Assembly: GCA_023249695.1 (NCBI GenBank)
Contig: JAHFCD010000055.1
Span: forward strand, 1 to 9,062
Direction: 5' to 3'
Origin: Elusimicrobiota bacterium
Lineage (GTDB): Bacteria > Elusimicrobiota > Elusimicrobia > UBA1565 > UBA9628
Length of the DNA: 9,062 nt
Of the stretch, positions 1 through 5,300 are shown in pieces. How positions within the stretch are numbered: position 1 is the stretch's first letter; every line of letters starts with the position of its first letter. The position numbers and the translations under genes are program-made. The notes beneath the pieces were generated by a model. It did not search any database, was not told the DNA's origin, and worked only from the letters and a program-made list of their open reading frames with translations.

Positions 1-13
1 GGTCCGGGCCGCG

Positions 14-328
14 ATGCCGCATCTTTTCCTGTCTCTTGGCGCCGCCGCCTTTCTGAGCTTGCATCAGCCGCTTCTCGGCGCGTTGGCGCTGATAAACGCG
101 GCGTTGGGCACCAGGGTTTTCAGCGCGTTCTTGACCGCGAAGTGGAGCAACTCCCACTCCATCGATAAGTTCGTCAATGGCACCGAGGGCGCCATGCTCA
201 TCAGCTCGATCGGCTGGCAGCTGATGGGTCTTGTCTGGTTCGCCGCGCATCCCCTGATCGTTCTGGCTGGCTTCTCGGCGACGACCCTCATGCTGCTGAC
301 GATGCTGCCGCCGGAAAAGCGCGTCTAG
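14..328 (+). CDS. small hydrophobic membrane protein, unrecognised, possibly 5'-truncated
   Basis: I do not recognise this protein. From the ATG at 14 it is 104 residues long, with two hydrophobic stretches (about residues 4-31 and 59-98) separated by a polar loop containing KWSNSHSIDKF. It ends in a charged PPEKRV tail, so it looks like an integral membrane protein with two to four passes. The reading frame stays open to the window edge (VRAA precedes the Met) and there is no Shine-Dalgarno (SD) site before the ATG. The true start may therefore lie outside the window, making this the C-terminal part of a longer protein. Its TAG stop overlaps the TAG of the convergent gene in the palindrome CTAG. 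The opposite-strand frame is a shadow. Function is unknown. Confidence 0.6.
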   Translation: MPHLFLSLGAAAFLSLHQPLLGALALINAALGTRVFSAFLTAKWSNSHSIDKFVNGTEGAMLISSIGWQLMGLVWFAAHPLIVLAGFSATTLMLLTMLPPEKRV

Positions 329-816
329 CCGATCCGCCAGACGGGAGCCGTCGTCAGCGTTATCACGGTGAGCTCGGCGATGTCGGTGATGGCCGACGAG
401 AGCGCCTCCATCTCCGCCGTGCGGTAGAGCCCGATGCCGTGCCCCCCGGGCTCGGTGAACAGCGTCACGTGGGCCGGAAGCCGCGGCACGGCGTTTAGGG
501 GAAGGCCGAGCGCGCGCTCGAGGCGGACGCAGTACTCCTCTTGCTTCGAGACCTTGACCAGTTCGATGAGGGAGCGTTTCGCGCCCTTCCGAACGAGGCG
601 GTAGCTCCCAAGCGGCTTGACATCGAACTCCAGCTCCAGGGCCGCCTCGCGCATGGCCGCCCCGTCGTATCCGCCGCGGGACCCGATTAAAGTGACGTGC
701 AGCTCGGTCTTGCGGACGAAGGTCTCGCCGCGGTAGTCGAGCGTCGCCGGCAGGCGCTCCGCCCCGGGAAGGGGGATGATGGCCGTGCGCCCTTTGTCGT
801 CGACCGTCAGCTTCAG
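325..816 (-). CDS. 2H phosphoesterase-like protein (two HxT motifs), CTG start
   Basis: This 163-residue protein carries two HVT motifs, H40-V-T42 in ELHVTLIG and H116-V-T118 in LPAHVTLFT, about 76 residues apart. Paired HxT/S motifs with this spacing define the 2H phosphoesterase superfamily (LigT/ThpR, CPDase, AKAP7-like). Its members act on 2',3'-cyclic phosphates, 2'-5' linkages or similar RNA and nucleotide ends. The substrate here cannot be deduced. Cytosolic: no signal peptide or membrane segment. The start is unusual. No ATG, GTG or TTG lies in frame between the end of the upstream gene and M55, and starting at M55 would lose the first catalytic His. The CTG at 816-814 overlaps the upstream TGA as CTGA, the geometry of a coupled ATGA start, and gives a sensible N-terminus (M-KLTVDDKGR). 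There is no clear SD, so translation probably depends on coupling. Family call by motif; start inferred. Confidence 0.72.
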   Translation of the reverse strand: MKLTVDDKGRTAIIPLPGAERLPATLDYRGETFVRKTELHVTLIGSRGGYDGAAMREAALELEFDVKPLGSYRLVRKGAKRSLIELVKVSKQEEYCVRLERALGLPLNAVPRLPAHVTLFTEPGGHGIGLYRTAEMEALSSAITDIAELTVITLTTAPVWRIG

Positions 817-1721
817 GCGGCGGGCGACGGCGGCTTGACCCGGGCGGCGATGAGCTGCTGCAGCATGTCCGAGCCGGGCGGTACCATCGTGATCTCGGCG
901 CCGCTCTCGAGTATTCTCTGGACCTCCAGAATCTCGAACATCGCCTGCAGGATGTCCGGAGCCGAGGAGATCGTCTTGAGCGCCGCGCCGACGATCTTGG
1001 GCCGCAGGGCCGCGGCCTCGGCGAAGGCGATCGCGGCCTGGCGCGAGGCCGTGCTGGCGATGATGTTGACCTGGTTCTCGCCGTCCTGCTTGATCGACGA
1101 GGTCACCTGGCGCAGGCGGTTCACGACCTTCTCCTCGATCTGCTTGATCATGCGCGGATCGCGCAGGTGGACCTTGCGGATATAGACGGAGCCGAGCTTG
1201 TAGCCCCACTCGTGGGACTTCGGCGACACTTCCTCGCGCACGACCTGGCTCATCGAATGGCGCGAGCCGAGCATCGCGGCGAGCTTCATGTTGGACAGCG
1301 AGCGCACGGTCGCGTTGCTGACGTTGGCCGCGAGCGAGCCGCGGGGGTCGGCGTTCTTGAACAGGAAGGCGACCGGGTCCGAGACGTACATCTCGTACCA
1401 GATGCCGATGCCCATCGGCGCGCCTTCCTCGGAGTTGACGGGCTCGCTGCGGCGGTAGACCTGGTCCATGCGCATGTCGAGCGTGTAGCACGAGCCGATC
1501 CAGTTGACGATGAACGCGGCGGGGCCCAGCTTCGCCCACAGGAAGTGGATGCCGGGCTCGGTGACCGTGTCCAGGACGTTGCCGAACAGCACGAAGACCT
1601 TCGAGGTGCCCTCGTGGACGATCACGTAGAAGCCGAGGAGGCGGAGGAAGCCGAGCAGGATCGGAACGATGATCCAGAGCCCGAAGAACGTCACGCCGGC
1701 GGCCATCATAAAGGGATTCAT
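813..1721 (-). CDS. SPFH/band-7 domain protein 2 (stomatin/HflC-like)
   Basis: This 302-residue protein has an N-terminal membrane anchor (about residues 7-30, GLWIIVPILLGFLRLLGFYVI). The start of an SPFH domain follows: VHEGTSKVFVLFGNV at 35-49, then PGIHFLWA at 56-63. The characteristic late SPFH strand and helix (SVYIRKVHLRDPRMIKQIEEKV) lies at 178-199, followed by an Ala-rich helical region at 220-260 typical of SPFH oligomerisation. SPFH proteins form large membrane cages or rings that organise microdomains and control proteases such as FtsH; that role is family knowledge, not visible here. The ATG lies one base after the stop of the upstream SPFH gene, with GGGAGG about nine bases before it (1731-1736). 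The two are surely co-transcribed and may form a heteromer, as HflK and HflC do. The 3' end overlaps the 2H phosphoesterase start. No NfeD-like gene is present. Confidence 0.85.
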   Translation of the reverse strand: MNPFMMAAGVTFFGLWIIVPILLGFLRLLGFYVIVHEGTSKVFVLFGNVLDTVTEPGIHFLWAKLGPAAFIVNWIGSCYTLDMRMDQVYRRSEPVNSEEGAPMGIGIWYEMYVSDPVAFLFKNADPRGSLAANVSNATVRSLSNMKLAAMLGSRHSMSQVVREEVSPKSHEWGYKLGSVYIRKVHLRDPRMIKQIEEKVVNRLRQVTSSIKQDGENQVNIIASTASRQAAIAFAEAAALRPKIVGAALKTISSAPDILQAMFEILEVQRILESGAEITMVPPGSDMLQQLIAARVKPPSPAA

Positions 1722-1722
1722 A

Positions 1723-2733
1723 TCAGCGGCCCTCCCAGTGCTGTCTATTCTCGAGGACGATCTGCCGCGTGCGCCCGAAGACGCCGAGGCGCACGTTGCG
1801 CATGTACGCGATCAGCGAGCCGGCGCCGCCGATGGCCTTGAGGTCGGTGAGCTGCTTGGCGAGCGCGAGCAGCGGCTCGACCTCGGCCTGGGCGTTGAGC
1901 GTCTCGAGCTCGACGGCGCGCTTGGACTGCACGATCTTCTGGTCGGCGGAGGCCTGAGCGAGGCTGATCTCGGAGGAGACGTGGTTGTGGGCCGTGTTGA
2001 TGGCCGCGAGCGCCGACTCGACCTCGGGAGGCGGGTCGATGCCGGTGATCAGGGACGCGTCGAGGATGATGCCGTAGCGCGCGGTCGACGATTTGCAGTC
2101 GCGGTCCATTTGGTCGTTGAGGGCGCGCAAATTCTTGCGGATGTCGTTGATCGAGACGCCGCTGAGCTCGCTCAAGCCGGTGGCCTGGGCCAGGGAGGCG
2201 ACCTCCAGCTTCGGCGCCTCGAACGTCGCGATCTTCTCGCGCAGCACGGAGACGAAGTAGCCCATCACGTGGACGATCGGAGTCTTGATGCCGAACAGGT
2301 ACGCGTACAGGTTGCGCTCGGAGACCCGGTAGCGGATTTGGCCGGTGAGGCCGGTGTTGAGCTGGTCCATCGTGATCGCCTCGAGGACGGTGCCGCCCTT
2401 GTTGGCGCCGGGGGTCTCCGGGTCGGCCGCGATGTTGATGCTCTCGGTCGCGATCGAGACCTTGTACACCTTCTCCCAGGGCCACTTGAAGTACGGCCCG
2501 CCGGGCGGGATCACGCGGAGCTGGGGGTAATTGTAGCGGGTCTGCTCGTCGCCGCTGAGGGTCGCCTTGAGCTCGGGATCGTCCAGGGTTTTCGTGCCCT
2601 CGAGCCGCTGCGCGCGCCCGAAGCTCGTCTTGACCGCCCGCTCGTTCTGGTCGACCGTGTAGAGGCCGGCCACGAGGTAGTTGAGCAGGAACCACGCCAC
2701 GAAACCGAACGCCGCGCCGAGTAGAAAGCCCAT
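1723..2733 (-). CDS. SPFH/band-7 domain protein 1 (HflK/stomatin-like)
   Basis: This is the first gene of the operon, 336 residues. A hydrophobic anchor at 3-24 leads straight into YTVDQNERAVKTSFGRAQRL (25-44), the usual SPFH entry (G-YTV-x-E-x-A-V-x-x-x-FG). PPGGPYFKWPWEKVYKV at 76-92 matches the conserved PG-hh-P-W segment, and GIDPPPEVESALAAI at 231-245 matches the conserved I-D-PP-x-EV signature near the end of the domain. A helical Ala/Glu/Gln-rich stretch (about 250-300) probably drives oligomerisation. A segment at 44-70 (LEGTKTLDDPELKATLSGDEQ) between the first strands looks like an insertion. The ATG at 2733 is supported by AAGGAG a few bases upstream. Expected location is the inner membrane with the SPFH domain on one face, partnered with the adjacent SPFH protein. 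It is HflK-like in plan, but orthology to hflK is not claimed. Confidence 0.87.
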   Translation of the reverse strand: MGFLLGAAFGFVAWFLLNYLVAGLYTVDQNERAVKTSFGRAQRLEGTKTLDDPELKATLSGDEQTRYNYPQLRVIPPGGPYFKWPWEKVYKVSIATESINIAADPETPGANKGGTVLEAITMDQLNTGLTGQIRYRVSERNLYAYLFGIKTPIVHVMGYFVSVLREKIATFEAPKLEVASLAQATGLSELSGVSINDIRKNLRALNDQMDRDCKSSTARYGIILDASLITGIDPPPEVESALAAINTAHNHVSSEISLAQASADQKIVQSKRAVELETLNAQAEVEPLLALAKQLTDLKAIGGAGSLIAYMRNVRLGVFGRTRQIVLENRQHWEGR

Positions 2734-2779
2734 GGGTCTCCTTGAACGCCGGGCCTATTCAACCAAATTCAGCGTTGTG

Positions 2780-2785
2780 ACTATA
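2780..2785 (-). promoter_or_regulatory. candidate -10 element for the SPFH operon
   Basis: On the minus strand the hexamer reads TATAGT, five of six matches to TATAAT. It would place transcription start about 39 bases before the SPFH 1 ATG. No good -35 is present; the best at a 16-base spacing is TTTCGC. This is weak evidence on its own, supported mainly by its position in the short divergent gap. Confidence 0.35.
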
Positions 2786-2791
2786 CGCCTA

Positions 2792-2820
2792 TTGAGTTTT
2801 CGCGAAATCCCCCTTATCCT
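2792..2820 (+). promoter_or_regulatory. candidate sigma70-type promoter for the charged repeat protein
   Basis: TTGAGT (2792-2797) and TATCCT (2815-2820) are separated by exactly 17 bases and lie just upstream of AGGAGG (2832-2837) and the ATG at 2844. The predicted leader is about 17 bases. A perfect 10-base palindrome, TTTCGCGAAA (2798-2807), fills the start of the spacer and could be an operator. The opposing SPFH promoter would interleave with this one. Confidence 0.5.
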
Positions 2821-2843
2821 CAGAACGGCCTAGGAGGTCATCC

Positions 2844-3554
2844 ATGAAACTCAGTTTGCTCATCCTCACTCTCTCGTTGGCCGGCGCGGTTCCGCTTCGA
2901 GCCCAGGACAAAGCCAAGGGCGGACCTCCCGAGGAAACTCCTTCCGGAACCCAACCCGCGGTACCCGGCGAGCGGCCGGCGATCCCCGGCGATAAAGCCA
3001 AGGGAGGGCCGCCGGAGGAGACCCCTTCCGGCACTTTGCCCGCGGTGCCCGGCGAGCGCCCGGCGATTCCCGGCGACAAGGCCGGCAAGGACGAAAAGGG
3101 CGGAGAGAAGCGCGGGCCTCGCGGCGAAAAACGCGACCCTCGTAAGGAGCGCCGGGGCGAACGCCGGGAGGAGCCCAAGGGCGAGCACCGCGACAACGGC
3201 GTCCGCGACCACGGTCAGGGCGAAGGGCGCGATGGGCGGGGCCAGGGCGGAGAGCGCCGCGAAGAGCGCAAGGAGGAACGCCGCGAAGACCGCCGAGAGG
3301 AGCGTCGCGAGGAGCGTCGCGAGGAACGCCGCGACGATCCCCGGGAACATAAAGGCGAGGGCCGCGAGGCCCAGGGCGAACACCGCGAGCATCACGACAA
3401 CGGCGTCCGGGACCACGGTCAGGGCGAAGGCCGCAAGCACCAGGACAACGGAGTCCGGGACCACGGCCGGGGCGAGGGACGCGGCGGGCGAGGCCAGGGC
3501 GGAGCGCAGCGCCAGGGCGGGGCGCAGCGCCGGGGCGGCGGCCGCAACCGGTAG
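2844..3554 (+). CDS. secreted, highly charged repeat protein, probably disordered
   Basis: I do not recognise a family. The 236-residue product begins with a clear signal peptide (MKLSLLILTLSLAGAVPLRA, cleavage likely after A20), preceded by a strong SD (AGGAGGT, six bases from the ATG). The mature part is built of repeats. Two tandem 28-residue units (22-49 and 50-77, starting DKAKGGPPEETPSG and ending RPAIPG) differ at one residue. A basic/acidic stretch at about 86-166 is rich in REERREER. Three copies of DNGVRDHG-Q/R-GEGR lie at 117-129, 185-197 and 201-213. A Gly/Gln/Arg tail closes it. It has almost no hydrophobic residues after the signal and no cysteine, so it should be exported and unfolded or extended. 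Binding to cell wall, polyanions or metal is possible but not shown. The hydrophobic antisense frame is rejected because the sense frame has an SD, a signal peptide and conserved protein repeats. Confidence 0.78.
   Translation: MKLSLLILTLSLAGAVPLRAQDKAKGGPPEETPSGTQPAVPGERPAIPGDKAKGGPPEETPSGTLPAVPGERPAIPGDKAGKDEKGGEKRGPRGEKRDPRKERRGERREEPKGEHRDNGVRDHGQGEGRDGRGQGGERREERKEERREDRREERREERREERRDDPREHKGEGREAQGEHREHHDNGVRDHGQGEGRKHQDNGVRDHGRGEGRGGRGQGGAQRQGGAQRRGGGRNR
2907..3074 (+). repeat. tandem repeat, two 84-base units encoding 28 residues
   Basis: The units are 2907-2990 and 2991-3074. By codon comparison, 12 codons differ silently and one changes the residue (caa/ttg, Gln/Leu). The duplication is therefore not recent and its protein sequence has been kept. 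Confidence 0.9.
3192..3482 (+). repeat. three dispersed 39-base units encoding DNGVRDHG-x-GEGR
   Basis: Copies lie at 3192-3230, 3396-3434 and 3444-3482. The first two encode the same 13 residues; the third has Arg for Gln at position 9. Between copies 1 and 2 lies the Arg/Glu-rich stretch with near-identical gaggagcgtcgc-type units around 3297-3335. Confidence 0.85.
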
Positions 3555-3560
3555 AGCCTT

Positions 3561-3604
3561 CGTCGGAGGTCCGCCGGGAAACGACTCCCGGCGGACCGAC
3601 GACG
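3561..3604. terminator. hairpin between convergent genes, possible bidirectional terminator
   Basis: GGTCCGCCGGGA (3568-3579) and TCCCGGCGGACC (3586-3597) are perfect complements around a six-base loop. Beyond a two-base mismatch the stem continues with CGTCG (3561-3565) paired to CGACG (3600-3604). It lies just after the TAG of the + gene and just before the minus-strand cupin stop, where a shared terminator is expected. Neither side has a T-tract, so intrinsic termination is uncertain; RNA 3'-end protection or Rho-assisted termination is also possible. Confidence 0.6.
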
Positions 3605-3613
3605 GCGGCGCGG

Positions 3614-3988
3614 CTACTTCTTGGCCTTGGCGTAGTCGATGAAGCCCTGGACGTCCACGAAAACGACCGGTTCGTCGCCCAGGACCCACGCGTCGTGGCC
3701 CGGGGGGATGTTCCCGAAATCGCCAGCCTTCATGACGACCTGAGTCCCGTCGTCCGACACGATCTGCATCCGCCCCGAGATCTGATACCCGAAATGCGGA
3801 GCCTCGCAGCTCTTCGTCTTGGCCAGCGGTTTCATGTGCGTCGACCACTTCCAGCCGGGGTTGAACACGGCGCGGCCCACCGTCCGGCCGGCGACGGTCA
3901 CCAGCTCGAGCTTGCCCTTCTCGAATTCCCGGACCTCGTCCGGCTTTTCGAGGCTCTTGATCTCCACCTTCTCCAAAGTTTTCGGCAT
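3614..3988 (-). CDS. small single-domain cupin protein
   Basis: This 124-residue protein is a beta-rich single cupin. PGWKWSTHMKPL (44-55) followed by PHFGYQISGRM (64-74) forms the first cupin motif, with H51 and H65 as candidate metal ligands. GDFGNIPPGHDAWV (89-102) fits the second motif (G-x5-P-x-G-H), with H98. The usual motif 1 Glu position appears to be Gln (Q69), as in the family of small cupins with a GY-x-x-SGRM strand. It should be cytosolic and bind a metal or small ligand; the substrate is unknown. The start at 3988 was chosen over an upstream in-frame start because AAGGAGGG (3992-3999) sits immediately before it. The longer 149-residue version adds an Arg-rich leader unlike the family. 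It has its own strong SD and a 103-base upstream gap, so it may be transcribed separately. Confidence 0.85.
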   Translation of the reverse strand: MPKTLEKVEIKSLEKPDEVREFEKGKLELVTVAGRTVGRAVFNPGWKWSTHMKPLAKTKSCEAPHFGYQISGRMQIVSDDGTQVVMKAGDFGNIPPGHDAWVLGDEPVVFVDVQGFIDYAKAKK

Positions 3989-3991
3989 GTG

Positions 3992-3999
3992 CCCTCCTT
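3992..3999 (-). promoter_or_regulatory. ribosome binding site that fixes the cupin start
   Basis: AAGGAGGG on the minus strand ends three bases before the ATG at 3988. It supports the 124-residue product over the upstream-extended one. Confidence 0.75.
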
Positions 4000-4091
4000 G
4001 CGTCGCGATACCGGCGCGCCAGTCTAGCTTCCCTCGCTTTCGGGGGCCACTGCGGAAACGCAACGGTTTATGGTTCGAATTGTGCGGGCTC

Positions 4092-4451
4092 CTAGCGGAC
4101 CGCGCCGGTCACGTCGAGCTGGCAGACCTCGCTCGGCATGAGGCTCCAGACGAGCCGCGCTCGCGCGACGCTGACGGTCCGCCCCGGCGGAACCAGCGCG
4201 GCGCCCGGCACCTGGACCGTCGGACGCGACATCGAGTTCGCCACCGTGAAGGTGAAGCGGACGATGCCGTCGACTCGGATGATCCCGGTCCCGGGATTCG
4301 TCACGAACCCCTCGACGGTCGTCGCGTCGACCGCCTCGCAGCCGGTCTGATAGGGCGGGATGACCTGCGCCTTGCCTCGTTCGATGACGACGGCCGTCAC
4401 GGCGGCGAGGATCAGCGCCGCGGCGCCGAGCCAGCGTGCTTTGCTCTTCAT
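4092..4451 (-). CDS. secreted or membrane-anchored hypothetical protein with two cysteines
   Basis: I do not recognise this 119-residue protein. It starts with a basic n-region (MKSKARW) and a hydrophobic core at 8-23, followed by ERGKAQ. This is a Sec signal peptide cut near A28, or an uncleaved anchor. The remainder looks all-beta (EGFVTNPGTGIIRVDGIVRFTFTVANSM, VPPGRTVSVARARLVWSL). Only two cysteines follow the signal (C38 and C110), so a disulfide closing the domain is plausible in the periplasm. The ATG at 4451 is set by AGGAGGT (4455-4461). Upstream, the same frame runs open through the opposite phase of the DUF2203 gene up to 5300. That continuity is an accident of GC-rich sequence, not a fusion. 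It lies 113 bases after the DUF2203 stop, with no clear promoter seen. Confidence 0.72.
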   Translation of the reverse strand: MKSKARWLGAAALILAAVTAVVIERGKAQVIPPYQTGCEAVDATTVEGFVTNPGTGIIRVDGIVRFTFTVANSMSRPTVQVPGAALVPPGRTVSVARARLVWSLMPSEVCQLDVTGAVR

Positions 4452-4564
4452 GTGACCTCCTGTGCGCGGTCGAGGCCCTTCTCTCTTTTGAGTGTAGCGG
4501 GGCGCTCCGGGAGGAGCTAGAGAGGAAAGTTCAAGCTTTTGTGTCGGCGGGGAGCGGGCGGGGC

Positions 4565-4957
4565 TTAGGCGCGGCGCTTCGGCAACGGCTTGCGGGTCGA
4601 GAAGCCTTCGTCCACGGGGTGATAATAAGAAACGCGCTTCTCGCCGAGCTTCCAGCACAGGTAGGCCTCGCGGCCGTCGATGCGGGACGGGAAGTCCACG
4701 AGGGCCGGCGCCACGCCCTTGGGCAGAGCGCCGAGGTCGACGATGCTCTGCATCCGTTGATTGAGGCTCTGGGAGAGGAACTGGAGCTGGGAGCGCTCGA
4801 TGGCGGCGCCGGCCTGGTCGTCGTCGCCGGACATTTGACGCTTGCGCAGGCTCGCGGCCTTCAGCTCGGCCTGGGCGGCGATCTCGGCGACGGCCCCGAA
4901 TATCTTCTCGAGCTCGGGAATCAGCGCGTCGGCTTCCTCGGCCGTGAAGTACTTCAC
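4565..4957 (-). CDS. DUF2203 family protein
   Basis: This 130-residue protein matches the DUF2203 pattern. An N-terminal helix opens with FTAEEADALIPELEKIF (4-20). A helical linker follows, then LVDFP (86-90), GREAYLCWKLGE (95-106) and YYHPVDEGF (111-119). The family is small, cytosolic and of unknown function; its conserved DFP, CW-x-LGE and H-x-VD-x-GF residues suggest a binding pocket, but no activity is established as far as I know. The start is a GTG (4957-4955) overlapping a TGA (4956-4954) as GTGA. That TGA lies in the -1 phase relative to the upstream release-factor-like gene. There is only a poor purine-rich SD (AAAAAAAGG), so coupling to upstream translation is likely. It appears to be the last gene of the sdh operon. 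Confidence 0.85.
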   Translation of the reverse strand: MKYFTAEEADALIPELEKIFGAVAEIAAQAELKAASLRKRQMSGDDDQAGAAIERSQLQFLSQSLNQRMQSIVDLGALPKGVAPALVDFPSRIDGREAYLCWKLGEKRVSYYHPVDEGFSTRKPLPKRRA

Positions 4958-5300
4958 GCCTTTTTTTCCACGGCGCGGGCGTGCGCGCGCGCCGCATCTC
5001 GGCCAGCCGTCCGGAGGTCTCGGGTGAGATTTTCATTTCGATTTGATCCACGAGCTCGCGCAGGGCGAGGAAGCGGTTGAGGCTGCGCTTGCGCTCGCGC
5101 TGGCAGGCCACGCGGAGGTCGAGGGGAGGATAGCTTAACTGAACGCGGTTTGAGGTCTTGTTGACCTTCTGGCCGCCCTTGCCGCCGCCGCGCGAGAAGG
5201 CCTCCTCGACGGCGGCGAGGTCGATCTTCAGGCGCAGGATGCGCGCCTTGAGGTCCTCGAGCTTCGCCGGGGCGACGCCGAAGTCCTCGTTGAGGCGCAC
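4954..5300 (-). CDS. GGQ-domain peptide release factor-like protein (ArfB/RF-1 domain), apparent 3' frameshift
   Basis: The N-terminal 100 or so residues match the RF-1 domain of small release-factor-like proteins. A helical lead (about 10-33) is followed by the catalytic GGQ loop in SRGGGKGGQKVNKTSNRVQL (GGQ at 42-44), then RVACQRERKRSLNRFLALRELVDQIE. Such proteins (the ArfB/YaeJ type) hydrolyse peptidyl-tRNA on stalled ribosomes; there is no stop-codon recognition domain here. GTG start at 5300 directly after the sdhB stop (TAAGTG). After SPETSGRLAEMRRAR the frame does not stop but runs on in the wrong phase through the next gene to 4092. In the -1 phase it would end VEKKA-TGA, with that TGA overlapping the DUF2203 GTG. 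The length (347 bases, not a multiple of three) and the GTGA junction suggest a frameshift in the GC-repeat or A7 stretch at about 4962-4998. It could be a sequencing error, mutation or programmed slip. Expected product about 115 residues. Confidence 0.75.

Noticed and set aside
325..1539. A 404-residue version of the 2H phosphoesterase frame
   Set aside because: Residues before KLTVDD are Arg/Pro/Gly/His-rich shadow translation of the SPFH 2 gene.
3297..3335. Short regularly spaced gaggagcgtcgc units, considered as a CRISPR-like or regulatory repeat
   Set aside because: They are in-frame codon repeats for REER with no spacers and are explained by the protein.
2838..3848. A 336-codon open frame antisense to the charged repeat protein, with a hydrophobic translation
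   Set aside because: It is the complement of Arg/Glu/Gly-rich codons. It crosses the hairpin and overlaps the cupin gene in another phase, whereas the sense frame has an SD, a signal peptide and protein-level repeat conservation.
4070..4090. A GGTTCGAATT string resembling a tRNA T-loop, considered as a tRNA fragment or attachment site
   Set aside because: The flanking bases do not form a T-stem, and no acceptor, D or anticodon arm is present.
4504..4517. GCTCC-GGGA-GGAGC hairpin after DUF2203, considered as a terminator
   Set aside because: The stem is only five base pairs, with no T-tract on the minus strand.
4092..5300. A 402-codon minus-strand open frame spanning the release-factor-like gene through to the two-cysteine secreted protein
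   Set aside because: Only its two ends are real coding sequence. The middle is the wrong phase of the DUF2203 gene, and the secreted protein has its own SD, ATG and signal peptide.
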